From Variovorax sp. WDL1 (GTDB taxonomy: Bacteria; Pseudomonadota; Gammaproteobacteria; Burkholderiales; Burkholderiaceae_C), in NCBI RefSeq assembly GCF_001541225.1, contig NZ_LMTS01000148.1:1-64000 (forward strand): a stretch of 64,000 bases of DNA, given 5' to 3'. Position 1 is the first letter of the stretch, and each line of letters opens with the position of its first letter. Shown here piece after piece: positions 35,314-44,147 of the stretch. Under the pieces are notes generated by a model. It ran no database searches, was not told the DNA's origin, and saw only the letters and a list, made by a program, of their open reading frames with translations. The position numbers and the translations under genes are program-made.

Positions 35314-36135
35314 ATGAACACCACACGTCCCCCCAGCAGGTACTGGTCCGACTTGACCAGCGAAGCCTTCTCGCACCTGGATCGATCGCGGCTTATCGCG
35401 GTGCTCCCGGTGGGCGCGACCGAGCAGCATGGCCCGCACCTGCCGATGTCGACCGACACCGCCACCATCGACGGCATGGTGCGCGCGACCCTTCCCCATC
35501 TGCCGCGCGACTTGCCCGTGTTGTTCCTGCCCACCGTGGCCTACGGCAAGAGCAACGAGCATTCCCGCTATCCGGGCACGCTCACCGTGTCGGCGGCCAC
35601 GCTGATTGCGATGTGGATGGAGGTCGGTGCCTGCGTTGCGCGGGCTGGCGTACGCAAGCTGGTGCTCTTCAATAGCCACGGAGGCCAGATGTCGGTGATG
35701 GATATCGTGGCGCGCGATCTGCGCGAGCAACACGACATGATGGTGGTCGCCGCCAACTGGTACACGCTGGGCTTGCCCGAGGGCCTGTTCACCGCGCATG
35801 AAGGACGGCACGGCGTGCATGCCGGCGATCTCGAGAGCTCGGTCATGCTGCATCTGGCGCCCGATCATGTGCAGCCGGCGCAGTTCCGCCATTTCCGCTC
35901 GATGACCGAGGACATGGCCGAGGACAACCAGTTCCTCTCGATCACCCCGAGCGGCAAGCTGGGCTGGCAGATGCACGACATCAACCCGCAGGGCGCCGCC
36001 GGCAATGCCACGCTGGCGACTGCCGAGAAGGGCGCCGCCGTGCTCGACCACGTGGGCCGTCGCTTCGTCCAGTTGCTGCAGGAAGTCGACCGCTTCCCAC
36101 TGGAGCGCCTGGCCAACCAGCCGGCATGGCAGTAA
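35314..36135 (+). CDS. Creatininase-family amidohydrolase
   Basis: 273 aa. Metal-site residues of the family are visible: GATEQHGPHLPMSTD (Glu37, His39, Asp48), NSHGGQ (His122) and HAGDLESSVML (Glu174). True creatininase has GHYE after the His; this protein has HGGQ plus the later Glu, like MftE or formamidopyrimidine hydrolases. It should therefore cleave a cyclic or linear amide other than creatinine. First gene of an operon with an ABC importer and two oxidoreductases; the next start overlaps its end by 10 bases. Cytoplasmic. Confidence 0.9.
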   Translation: MNTTRPPSRYWSDLTSEAFSHLDRSRLIAVLPVGATEQHGPHLPMSTDTATIDGMVRATLPHLPRDLPVLFLPTVAYGKSNEHSRYPGTLTVSAATLIAMWMEVGACVARAGVRKLVLFNSHGGQMSVMDIVARDLREQHDMMVVAANWYTLGLPEGLFTAHEGRHGVHAGDLESSVMLHLAPDHVQPAQFRHFRSMTEDMAEDNQFLSITPSGKLGWQMHDINPQGAAGNATLATAEKGAAVLDHVGRRFVQLLQEVDRFPLERLANQPAWQ

Positions 36136-36944
36136 GCATGCAGCAAATCACGCCTTCCACTGCTGCAGCCGCGCTGGTCAGCCTGCGCAATGTCGGCAAG
36201 CGCTTCGCCAACGGCACCCTGGCGCTGCAGGGCATGACGCTCGATTGCGGCGAACACGACTTCATCAGCTTCCTCGGCCCCTCCGGCTGCGGCAAGAGCA
36301 CGGCCCTGCGGCTGATCGCCGGCCTCACGCGTGCCAGCTCGGGCGAGCTGCGCTGGCCGGCTGCGCAGCCGCGCCACTCGAACCGCGACCGCGAGCTCGG
36401 CTTCGTGTTCCAGGAACCGACGCTGATGCCCTGGGCGCGGGTCTTCGACAACGTCTGGCTACCGCTGAAGCTGGCCGGCGTGTCACGCGACGCTGCGGCG
36501 CCGGTGGTGAAAGACGCGCTGGAGCGGGTCGGGCTGTCGCGCTTCGCCGAGGTCTACCCGCGCGAGTTGTCGGGCGGCATGAAGATGCGCGTATCGATCG
36601 CGCGGGCGCTGGTCACGCAGCCGCGCCTGCTGCTGATGGACGAGCCCTTCGCCGCGCTCGACGAGATGACCCGCATCAAGCTCAACAACGACCTGCTGGC
36701 GATCTGGCGCGAGCACCGCTTCTCGATCATCTTCGTGACGCACAGCGTCTACGAGTCGGTCTACCTGTCCAACCGAATCGTCGTGATGGCGCCCCGTCCC
36801 GGCCGCGTGGTGGAGGAGATCCGCATCGACGAGCCCTATCCGCGCGGAGAAGCCTTCCGCACCTCCTCCCGCTACAACGCGCACTGCAGCGCGGTGTCGC
36901 AGTCCCTGCACGGAGCTCTCCATGGCATCGACATCGATCACTGA
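36126..36944 (+). CDS. ABC transporter ATP-binding protein (NitT/TauT type)
   Basis: 272 aa. Walker A GPSGCGKST (51-59), Q-loop in FVFQEPTLMPWARV, signature LSGGM (148-152) and Walker B LLLMDEPFAALDE (168-180), followed by the D-loop and switch His in VTHS. Most similar in layout to SsuB/TauB and related importers of small organic anions or pyrimidine precursors. The start overlaps the creatininase-family gene by 10 bases; an in-frame ATG at 36138 is a weaker alternative. Its own end overlaps the permease start by 23 bases. Confidence 0.95.
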   Translation: MAVSMQQITPSTAAAALVSLRNVGKRFANGTLALQGMTLDCGEHDFISFLGPSGCGKSTALRLIAGLTRASSGELRWPAAQPRHSNRDRELGFVFQEPTLMPWARVFDNVWLPLKLAGVSRDAAAPVVKDALERVGLSRFAEVYPRELSGGMKMRVSIARALVTQPRLLLMDEPFAALDEMTRIKLNNDLLAIWREHRFSIIFVTHSVYESVYLSNRIVVMAPRPGRVVEEIRIDEPYPRGEAFRTSSRYNAHCSAVSQSLHGALHGIDIDH

Positions 36945-37806
36945 GAACCCTGCGCTGGCCGAGCTGCAGCAGGCAGCGCCCAGCGCCGCCGAGCTGCAGG
37001 CGCGCGAGGCGCGGCTGCAGCGGCGCGAATCGCTGCTGCGGCTGGCGGTGCCCACTGCGCTGGTAACCGGCCTGCTGCTGCTTTGGGAAGTGCTGGTGCG
37101 CGTCAACGACGTGCCGCACTACATCATCCCCGCGCCCTCCCTGATCTTCACGACGCTCCTGGACAACTGGGGGACGCTCTCGTCCGCACTCTGGTTCACC
37201 GTCAAGCTCACGCTGCTGGCGCTGGCGGCCGCGATCGCCGGTGGAGTGCTGCTGGCGATCTGCTTTGCGCTGTTCAAGTGGGTGGAGATCGGCTTGTTCC
37301 CCGTCGCGGTGATCTTGCAGGTAACACCCATCATCGCCATCGCGCCTCTGATCCTGATCTATGTCTCGAGCACCACCGCGGCCCTGCTGCTCTGTGCATG
37401 GATCGTGGCCTTCTTCCCGATCCTGTCGAACACGGTGATCGGCCTGAAGAGCGCCGACAGCAATCTGCGCGACCTGTTCCAGCTCTACAAGGCATCGCCC
37501 TGGCAGCTGTTCCGCTACCTGCTGGTGCCCAGCGCGCTGCCTTACTTCATGGCCGGGCTCAAGATCGCCGGCGGCCTGAGCCTGATCGGCGCGGTGGTGG
37601 CCGAGTTCACCGCCGGCACCGCCGGGCGGGAGACCGGCCTGGCCTCGCGCATCCTGGAGTCGAGCTTCCGCACCGAGATCCCGATGATGTTCGCGGCGCT
37701 GTTCCTCGTGTCGCTGCTGGGCATCGCGATCTTCGTCGTCTTCGCGGCCCTGTCCCGCATGGTGCTCGGCCATTGGCACGAGAGCGAGATGCGGAGGGAG
37801 CGATGA
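36922..37806 (+). CDS. ABC transporter permease (NitT/TauT type)
   Basis: 294 aa, six TM helices after a 40-residue charged cytoplasmic N-terminus (ELQAREARLQRRESLLRLA) that is longer than usual. The binding-protein-dependent EAA-like loop is DLFQLYKASPWQLFRYLLVPSALPYFMAGLKIAGG, which couples to the ATPase. The C-terminus overlaps the next start (ATGA). It forms the importer with the ATPase before it and the binding protein two genes later. Confidence 0.94.
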   Translation: MASTSITENPALAELQQAAPSAAELQAREARLQRRESLLRLAVPTALVTGLLLLWEVLVRVNDVPHYIIPAPSLIFTTLLDNWGTLSSALWFTVKLTLLALAAAIAGGVLLAICFALFKWVEIGLFPVAVILQVTPIIAIAPLILIYVSSTTAALLLCAWIVAFFPILSNTVIGLKSADSNLRDLFQLYKASPWQLFRYLLVPSALPYFMAGLKIAGGLSLIGAVVAEFTAGTAGRETGLASRILESSFRTEIPMMFAALFLVSLLGIAIFVVFAALSRMVLGHWHESEMRRER

Positions 37807-39170
37807 GAGCGCCCGAGGTGGACTGGGACGCCGTCGCCCGCGAGCTGCGAGGCCTCAACGTCATCGCCTCGCCCGGCCAGCGCAAGCAGCTGTCCAGGGA
37901 TTTCCATTGGTACAGCCCGATCCTGGCGGGGCAGCTCGCCGGCTGCGTGGCCGACCTCGTGGTCAAGGTGAGCACCGAGGACGACGTTCGGCAAGCCGCC
38001 GCCGTCGCGGCCCGGTGGAAGCTGCCCCTGACCGTGCGCGCCGGCGGCACCGGCAACTACGGCCAGTGCGTGCCGCTCGCGGGCGGGCTGGTGCTCGACG
38101 TCACGCCGATGTGCAGGGTGCTGGAAATCGGCCAGGGCCGGGTGCGCGTGCAGGCCGGCGCGCGCATGCACGACATCGAGCAGGCGGTCGCCGAAACCGG
38201 ACAGGCGCTGCGCATGTGGCCATCGACCTGGCAGGTGGCCTCGATCGGCGGCTTCATCGCCGGCGGCTTCGGCGGCATCGGCTCGATCCGCCACGGCATC
38301 CTGCGCGACCCGGGCAACCTGCTGCGCGCGCGTGTGATGACGGTGGAGCGCGAGCCGCGCGTGATCGAGCTTCATGGCGACGAGATCCAGCAGGTGCACC
38401 ATGCCTACGGCACCAACGGCGTCATCCTCGATGTCGAGGTGGCGTTGAGTCCGGCGGTCGACTGGGTGCATTGCATCGCCCTCTTTCCCACCTACCGACA
38501 GGTCCTGGAGTTCGGCGTAGCCGCCAGCACGCCGGCCATCGACCTGTTCCTGCTCTCGGCCGTGGATGCGCGCTTCTCGCCCTACTACGCAAGCCTGGGC
38601 GACCACTTCCCGCCCGACCGCCATGCCATGTTCGCCATGGTGGCGCCAGACTCGATGCCGGCTTTTCGCGCACTCATGGCCCGCCATGGGGGCTGCATCT
38701 CGCTCGAGGGCACCGAGGCCGCCCTGCATGCGGCCGGCCTGCCGCCCGCTTACGAATGCGCCTACAACCACACCACCCTGCAGGCGCTGAAGGTGGACCG
38801 CAGCTGGACCTACCTCCAGGTGGCCTATGCCCAACCCTTCGACCCGGCCGTCGTGGACCGCCATATCGCCATCTTCGGCGACGAGGTGCTGCAGCACCAC
38901 GAGTTCGCGCGCGCTGGCGGCGAGTACGGCACCTTCTCGATCCTGCTCGTGCGCTGGAGGGGCGAGGCGCACCAGTACGAAGTCATGCGCGAGATCGAGT
39001 CCCAGGGCGGCTGCGTGATCTTCAATCCGCACGTGGTGACCATCGAGGACGGCGGCATGAAGACCATCGATACCCGGCAGATCGAATTCAAGCAGCGCAG
39101 CGATCCGATGGGCCTCATGAACCCCGGCAAGACGCGCGGCTGGACCGCCGACATGGCCCGCGAGGCCTGA
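37803..39170 (+). CDS. FAD-linked oxidase (VAO/GlcD-type)
   Basis: 455 aa from the ATG overlapping the permease stop. PCMH-type FAD domain: PLTVRAGGTGNYGQCVPLAGG (76-95), then WPSTWQVASIGGFIAGGFGGIGSIRHG (139-165). The C-terminal cap holds MFAMVAPDSM and a late NPGKTRGW, typical of D-2-hydroxyacid or aldonolactone oxidases. No His or Cys for covalent FAD can be assigned. No signal peptide, so cytoplasmic. It lies inside the transporter operon, so it should oxidise the imported compound or its hydrolysis product. Substrate unknown. Confidence 0.88.
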   Translation: MRAPEVDWDAVARELRGLNVIASPGQRKQLSRDFHWYSPILAGQLAGCVADLVVKVSTEDDVRQAAAVAARWKLPLTVRAGGTGNYGQCVPLAGGLVLDVTPMCRVLEIGQGRVRVQAGARMHDIEQAVAETGQALRMWPSTWQVASIGGFIAGGFGGIGSIRHGILRDPGNLLRARVMTVEREPRVIELHGDEIQQVHHAYGTNGVILDVEVALSPAVDWVHCIALFPTYRQVLEFGVAASTPAIDLFLLSAVDARFSPYYASLGDHFPPDRHAMFAMVAPDSMPAFRALMARHGGCISLEGTEAALHAAGLPPAYECAYNHTTLQALKVDRSWTYLQVAYAQPFDPAVVDRHIAIFGDEVLQHHEFARAGGEYGTFSILLVRWRGEAHQYEVMREIESQGGCVIFNPHVVTIEDGGMKTIDTRQIEFKQRSDPMGLMNPGKTRGWTADMAREA

Positions 39171-39197
39171 CAGACACACCCACGAAAGGAACCGACC

Positions 39198-40217
39198 ATG
39201 CGACTGCAAGCCCTCTTCTTCGCCCGCCCCGTGCTCGCTACCCTCCTCGCCGGCAGCGCCTTCGCTGCCGGCGCCCAGGACAAGGTGGTGCTAGCCACCA
39301 ACTGGCGCGCCCAGCCGGGCCACGGCGGTTTCTACCAGGCCCTGGCCGACGGCACGTACAAGAAGTACGGGCTCGAGGTGGATATCCAGCAGGGCGGTCC
39401 GCAGGTCAACAACCGGCCGATGCTGCCCGCCGGCAAGGTCGACTTCCTGATGACCGGCAACATGCTGATGGCTTTCGACAACATCAAGCAGAAGGTGCCC
39501 ACGGTGGTGGTGGCGGCCTACTTCCAGAAGGACCCGCAGGCGATCATCGCCCACCCTGGCCAGGGCATCGAGAAGTTCTCGGACCTCACCAAGGCCAAGA
39601 CGGTGCTGCTCGCGAAGGATGGCCAGATCAGCTATTGGCAATGGATGAAGAAGGCTTACGGCATGCGCGACGAGCAGGTCCGCCCCTACAACTACAGCCT
39701 GTCCCAGTTCCTGGCCGACAAGCAGTCGGTGCAGCAGGCCTATGCGACTTCGGAGCCCCTGGCGGTCGAGAAGCAGGCCGGCTTCAAGCCCGTGGTGCTG
39801 TCCCTGGCCGATGCGGGCTGGTCGACCTACGGCATGGTCATCGAGACGCGGCAGGAGCTGGTGAAGAACAAGCCCGACCTGGTGCGCCGCTTCGTCGAGG
39901 CCTCGAACATCGGCCACTACAACTACCTCTACGGCGACCGCAGGGCCGCCGACGCGCTGATCAAGAAGATCAATCCCGACATCAGCGACGACTACATCGA
40001 GAAATCGATGCCCATCCTTCGCGCCCACATCGACGTCGGCGACGCAACCGCCCAAGGCATCGGCGCGATCAGCGACGCGCGGATGAAGGACTTCCACGAC
40101 AAGACCGTTGCAGCGGGTCTCTACAAGCCCACCGACTTCAACTACGCCGAGGCGTACACCACGCAGTTCGTCAACAGGGGCACGGGGCTGGAGTTGCGCA
40201 AGGCTGCGGCGAAATAG
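39198..40217 (+). CDS. ABC transporter substrate-binding protein (NMT1/THI5-like)
   Basis: 339 aa. Sec signal ending near FAAGAQD, so periplasmic. The mature start VVLATNWRAQPGHGGFYQALADGTYKKYGLEVDIQQGGPQVNN is the NMT1/THI5-type fold used by importers of nitrate, sulfonates, pyrimidine precursors and riboflavin. A strong AAAGGA ribosome site precedes the ATG. Of the five transport and oxidase genes only this one is separated (27 bases), as expected for a binding protein made in excess. Confidence 0.93.
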   Translation: MRLQALFFARPVLATLLAGSAFAAGAQDKVVLATNWRAQPGHGGFYQALADGTYKKYGLEVDIQQGGPQVNNRPMLPAGKVDFLMTGNMLMAFDNIKQKVPTVVVAAYFQKDPQAIIAHPGQGIEKFSDLTKAKTVLLAKDGQISYWQWMKKAYGMRDEQVRPYNYSLSQFLADKQSVQQAYATSEPLAVEKQAGFKPVVLSLADAGWSTYGMVIETRQELVKNKPDLVRRFVEASNIGHYNYLYGDRRAADALIKKINPDISDDYIEKSMPILRAHIDVGDATAQGIGAISDARMKDFHDKTVAAGLYKPTDFNYAEAYTTQFVNRGTGLELRKAAAK

Positions 40218-40219
40218 CG

Positions 40220-41182
40220 ATGCCCGAGCGCACCCTCACCGTGCGCGTGGCGCGCATCGCGCGCCAGACGCCGGAGATCCTGTCCTTCGAACTGGCGCAT
40301 CCCGCAGGCCGCGCATTGCCGCCCTACCAGGCGGGCGCGCACATCGACGTGCACATGCCCGGCGGCTTCATGCGCCAGTACTCGCTGGCGCGCGCCCACG
40401 CGGAAGCCGCGTCCTCCACGTACCTGATCGGCGTCAAGCACGAGGCCGAAAGCCGCGGAGGCTCGGCCTCGATGCGTGCTCGCGTGCGAGAAGGCGATCT
40501 GCTTCCTGTCAGCGTGCCGCGCAACACCTTCCCGGTCCACGCCGAGGCCCGGCGCCACCTGCTGCTGGCGGGCGGCATCGGCATGACCCCGCTGCTGGCC
40601 ATGGCGCAGGCGCTGGCGCGCCGCCGTGCCGACTTCGAGCTGTGCCTGTTCGTGCGCAGCGAGGACCACCTGGCCTTCACCGAGGCGCTGCGCGCACCCC
40701 TCCTGGCGCCGCATGTGCGGCTGCATTTCGACGCCGAAGGCGCGGCGCAGAAGATCGACCTGCGCCAGCTCCTGGCAGAGTACCGCGAGGGCAGCCACCT
40801 TTACGTCTGCGGACCCGGCGGCTTCATGCGGGCTGTGCGCGCGGCGGCGGCTCACTGGCCCGAGGAGGCAATGCATGCCGAGTACTTCGCCGCGCCGGCG
40901 GAGGCGGTCGCCGGCGGCGGCAAGCCCTTCCAGCTGCGGCTCGCCCGGCGCGGCATCACCTTGCCGGTGGCCGCCGACCAGAGCGCGGTCGATGCACTTC
41001 ACGCCTTCGGAATCGACATCCCGGTTTCGTGCGAACAGGGCCTCTGCGGCACCTGCGTGGTCGGTGCCGAGGGCTCGGGCGCGGAGCACCGCGACTTCTG
41101 CCTGACCCGCAGCGAGCGCGCGACCAAGGTGGCGCTGTGCTGCTCGCGCGCATGCGGGGAGGAGTTGGTCCTCGACCTTTGA
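40220..41182 (+). CDS. PDR/VanB-family ferredoxin reductase
   Basis: 320 aa. FMN domain with RQYSLAR (52-58), NAD domain with LLAGGIGMTPLLAM (115-128), and a C-terminal plant-type [2Fe-2S] ferredoxin with Cys271, 276, 279 and Cys308 or 309 (SCEQGLCGTCVVG ... CC). It starts 3 bases after the binding-protein gene. Such reductases feed electrons to Rieske oxygenases (VanA, phthalate dioxygenase), but no oxygenase gene is present in the operon or anywhere in the window. It must serve an oxygenase encoded elsewhere or a different acceptor. Confidence 0.93.
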   Translation: MPERTLTVRVARIARQTPEILSFELAHPAGRALPPYQAGAHIDVHMPGGFMRQYSLARAHAEAASSTYLIGVKHEAESRGGSASMRARVREGDLLPVSVPRNTFPVHAEARRHLLLAGGIGMTPLLAMAQALARRRADFELCLFVRSEDHLAFTEALRAPLLAPHVRLHFDAEGAAQKIDLRQLLAEYREGSHLYVCGPGGFMRAVRAAAAHWPEEAMHAEYFAAPAEAVAGGGKPFQLRLARRGITLPVAADQSAVDALHAFGIDIPVSCEQGLCGTCVVGAEGSGAEHRDFCLTRSERATKVALCCSRACGEELVLDL

Positions 41183-41244
41183 GCCACGACGAACCGAGCC
41201 ACGATGAACCCCGTGCACCGATGCTCTGGCACCATGCAGTCCCC

Positions 41245-41928
41245 ATGACCCGCCGACCCAGCGCCACCGCCAAGGACTCCGCCATCGCCATGGCCGAGGA
41301 GCCCGATGCTCCAGCCACCCGCGGGCGGGCACGCAAGTACACGCAGATGCTGGGCGTGATCTACCAGGCGGCCATCGAGGTCTTCGCTGCGGATGGCCTG
41401 GCAGGCGCCTCGACCCAGGCCATCGCCGACCGTGCCGGCCTCTCCAAGGCACAGCTGCACTACTACATCGAGAGCAAGGAGGCGCTCTATCGGCAGGTGC
41501 TGCAGGACATCATCAACGACTGGATCGGCGTGTTCGGGTTCAGCGAGGAGGCCTTCGGACCGCGCAAGGTGCTGACAGATCTGATCCAGCGCAAGATGCT
41601 TTTCTCCTTCGAGCATCCGCTGCGCTCGCGCATCTTCGCCGCCGAGATGATGCGCGGGGCGCCGGTGATCCGCGACTTGATGGGAACGAGCAAGCAGCGC
41701 ACCCAGCAGGCTGCCGCGGTCATCCAGAACTGGATCGGGCGTGGACTGATGGACCCGGTGGACCCGCTGCTGTTCCTGTTCCATCTCTGGGCCGTGACCC
41801 AGTTCTATGCCGATCATGCGGCCCAGGTGGCCTTCTTCCGGGAAACGCCGGCCAGCGACGAGAAGGACCGCCGCTACCTCACCGAGCAGGTGACGGAGTT
41901 CCTGCTGAAAGGCGCCGGGGTCCGCTGA
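41245..41928 (+). CDS. TetR-family regulator (RutR-like)
   Basis: 227 aa from the ATG at 41245; an in-frame ATG at 41221 is also possible and neither has a strong ribosome site. HTH at about 33-80 (QMLGVIYQAAIEVFAADGLAGASTQAIADRAGLSKAQLHYYIESKEALYRQVL). The C-terminal half matches the YcdC/RutR ligand domain (HPLRSRIFAAEMMRGAPVI). RutR senses uracil or thymine, and relatives sit beside nucleobase or amide catabolic genes, consistent with a creatininase-family hydrolase. It ends the operon and probably controls it. Confidence 0.92.
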   Translation: MTRRPSATAKDSAIAMAEEPDAPATRGRARKYTQMLGVIYQAAIEVFAADGLAGASTQAIADRAGLSKAQLHYYIESKEALYRQVLQDIINDWIGVFGFSEEAFGPRKVLTDLIQRKMLFSFEHPLRSRIFAAEMMRGAPVIRDLMGTSKQRTQQAAAVIQNWIGRGLMDPVDPLLFLFHLWAVTQFYADHAAQVAFFRETPASDEKDRRYLTEQVTEFLLKGAGVR

Positions 41929-42005
41929 GGGCAGCATGCGCCGCCCCCGTGGCGCCATGGGATCGTCAAATCGCGTCAGCGACTGACCATTTCGTCACTC
42001 ACCGT

Positions 42006-42227
42006 TCAATGAGGCTCGAGAGGCTGCACGAAGGGCGTCGCGTACTCGCGGCCGATCATCCCGCGGGCGAAGAGATAGTTGTTGCGGGCCTTCTCGCTCA
42101 TTGCGTCGAGGTTGACCATGCCCGTGCTGTCGCACGGGAAGGCCAGCGCGCGGCCCTGGTTGAACAGCGACTGAAACCGGATCTCGAACGCGGCTGCAGT
42201 CTGCATCGAAGAAGAACTGTGCGACAT
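42006..42227 (-). CDS. Small conserved protein, 73 aa
   Basis: Starts MSHSSSSMQTAAAFEIRFQS behind a strong CAGGAGACGATC ribosome site. Reads FEIRFQSLFNQGRALAFPCD then MSEKARNNYLFARGMIGREY with no hydrophobic segment. I recall similar short proteins in Burkholderiales but know no function. It stands alone between the TetR gene and the threonate operon, transcribed leftward. Confidence 0.7.
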   Translation of the reverse strand: MSHSSSSMQTAAAFEIRFQSLFNQGRALAFPCDSTGMVNLDAMSEKARNNYLFARGMIGREYATPFVQPLEPH

Positions 42228-42501
42228 GATCGTCTCCTGCTGGCGCCAAGAACTTGACGCCTGAATCCAAAAAAAAGCTGGCGCGGAATCCCGCTCGCCG
42301 ATGGCCTTGCATCAATCGTGCCGGGCTCACCTGGATAACGATCCGCGCCGCGCGGGGGTCTCACGGGATTACGCAAAAAGGCGGGCACCGGTTGTGCGAA
42401 ATGCCACGATCTGCGAGATTTGCGCGCCACATTTCCACATGGATCAGGCCGGGCGCTCGACGCGCAGCGCCGGCTCGCCCCCCGCGGCGCAGTGCCGCGG
42501 C

Positions 42502-42960
42502 TCAGTGCCGCGGCAGGTACATCGTCGCCTCGACCTCCACCAGCACCTCGTCCGACGGCAGGAAGCGCGACACCTCCACCACCGTGCTGACCGGCGGCTC
42601 CCCGGCGTAGAACAGGCCGCGCACGCGGTTGTAAAGCGCATAGTCGGGCAAGCGGCGAAAGTACTGGACCAGCTTGACGACGTCGTCCATGGTCCCGCCA
42701 TGGTCGGCTGCGATCTGGCGAATGCGCTCCAGCACGAACCAGCTCTGGGCCACGACCGGCGCTTCGAACACGTCGACCGACATCTGGCCCGTGGCATAGC
42801 CGAGGCCGTGCAGCGCCTCCCGCGCCTCGTCCGGGATGTCGTCGTAGCCCATCACGGCGCGCCGGGTCGAAGGATCGACCGCGACCACGCCACTCATGAA
42901 GACGAAGTCGCCCACGCGCTTGGCGGCAGCGTAGTTGGCCATCGGTTTGCCCATGCTCAT
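42502..42960 (-). CDS. RidA-family protein lacking the canonical Arg
   Basis: 152 aa, YjgF/YER057c/UK114 fold. In RidA imine deaminases the motif ARSCVEV carries the catalytic Arg; here the aligned stretch is VSTVVEV (124-130), so that Arg is replaced by Ser125. It should not be a normal 2-aminoacrylate deaminase and may be one of the Rid subgroups tied to specific pathways. The start overlaps the amidohydrolase stop (ATGA). Last gene of the threonate operon. Confidence 0.85.
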   Translation of the reverse strand: MSMGKPMANYAAAKRVGDFVFMSGVVAVDPSTRRAVMGYDDIPDEAREALHGLGYATGQMSVDVFEAPVVAQSWFVLERIRQIAADHGGTMDDVVKLVQYFRRLPDYALYNRVRGLFYAGEPPVSTVVEVSRFLPSDEVLVEVEATMYLPRH

Positions 42961-44147
42961 TCGCTTTGCTCCAGGGGTTGACCGGCGCGGATGACGGTGC
43001 GTCGCCGTCCAGCCGCGTCCAGCAGTTCGTATTCGTCGCGCGCGGCCAGCAGCACCAGGTCGGCCGGGCAGCCCGGCGCGATGCGCCCGTCCCAGGGCAG
43101 CGCCAGCGCACGGGCGGGGCTGACGGTGACCGCGTCCAGCCAATCGGCGGCCGGCGCCAGGTGCGCCATCTGAACACCGAGGCCGAAGGTTTCGAGCAGG
43201 TCGTAGCCGCCATAGGGATAGAAGGCGTCCTGCACGTTGTCGGTGGCCAGGCTGGCGCGCACGCCCAGCGCCGCGGCCTCTCGCATGCGCGTGATGCCGC
43301 GCGGCACCGGCGTCCGGTCCCACGCGCCCTGAAGGTAGAGGTTGGTGCTGGGCAGGGCCACCAGGTGCAGGCCGGCTTCGGCGCACCTGGCGAGCGTGTC
43401 GCGCGCCCAGCCCTCGTCCTGGACCGACAGCGAGCAGGCATGGCCGCAGACGACGCGCCCGTGCCATCCGCGCGCGATCGCCAACTGCGCGATGCTGCGC
43501 AAGCCGGTTGCGTCGGCATCCAGGCCTTCGTCGACGTGGAAGTCCAGCGCCAGCCCGTACTGCTGCGCGAGGTCGAAGACGCGCCCCAGCTTGTGGACGA
43601 TGCCCTCGTTGCGATAGACGAAGGCGCCCAGCACGCCGCCCGCGCCGTGCACAGCCTGCGCGATGCGCTCGCCGGTGGCCGCATCGGCATAGACGTCGAG
43701 CGGCACCAGTGCGACGAACTGCAGCGCGACGCGGTCCTGCCACTGCGCGCGCAGCGCCTCGAAGACGGCGAGCGAGGCCGGCGCCTCGTCGCCAGTCCAG
43801 TCCAGGTGCGTGCGCAGCGCGCGCGTGCCGGCGCGCCAGGCTTCGTCGAGCGCGCGCGTCATGCGCGCACGCAGCGCCTCGGCGGTCCAGCCGGCGCGGT
43901 GCGCGGCCATGCGCTCGATCGCCGCGAAGAGATTGCCCTCGGCCGCACCGACCTCCCGCACGGTGTAGTTCTTGTCGATGTGCGCGTGCGCATCGACCAG
44001 GGCACTCAGCAGGATGCCGCGCGCAGGCTGCGAGCTCGGCGCGATGGAGACGACCCGGGCACCGGCGAGCACCACGTCGAAGACTTCCGCCTCGTCGGCA
44101 GCGAAGCCCCGCAGGCGTGCCGGGATCCGTACCGCCTCGAGCTTCAT
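42957..44147 (-). CDS. Cytosine-deaminase-like metal-dependent amidohydrolase
   Basis: 396 aa. Metal ligands of the CodA/AtzC group are all visible: HAHIDK (His54, His56), HVDE (His204, Glu207), GHACS (His236) and [11 protein letters not shown] (Asp303). It should hydrolyse an amidine, amide or ring C-N bond of an unknown compound. Both ends overlap neighbouring genes by four bases, so it is translated with the threonate enzymes and may make or salvage their substrate. No signal peptide. Confidence 0.9.
   Translation of the reverse strand: MKLEAVRIPARLRGFAADEAEVFDVVLAGARVVSIAPSSQPARGILLSALVDAHAHIDKNYTVREVGAAEGNLFAAIERMAAHRAGWTAEALRARMTRALDEAWRAGTRALRTHLDWTGDEAPASLAVFEALRAQWQDRVALQFVALVPLDVYADAATGERIAQAVHGAGGVLGAFVYRNEGIVHKLGRVFDLAQQYGLALDFHVDEGLDADATGLRSIAQLAIARGWHGRVVCGHACSLSVQDEGWARDTLARCAEAGLHLVALPSTNLYLQGAWDRTPVPRGITRMREAAALGVRASLATDNVQDAFYPYGGYDLLETFGLGVQMAHLAPAADWLDAVTVSPARALALPWDGRIAPGCPADLVLLAARDEYELLDAAGRRRTVIRAGQPLEQSE

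Noticed and set aside
35314-36135. True creatininase
   Set aside because: The GHYE metal motif of creatininase is replaced by HGGQ; no creatinase or sarcosine gene is nearby.
37907-41182. Continuous plus-strand frame of about 1091 codons through the oxidase and binding-protein genes
   Set aside because: Only its last 320 codons (from 40220) are a real protein; the rest lies out of frame over recognised genes and has Arg/Pro/Ala-rich composition.
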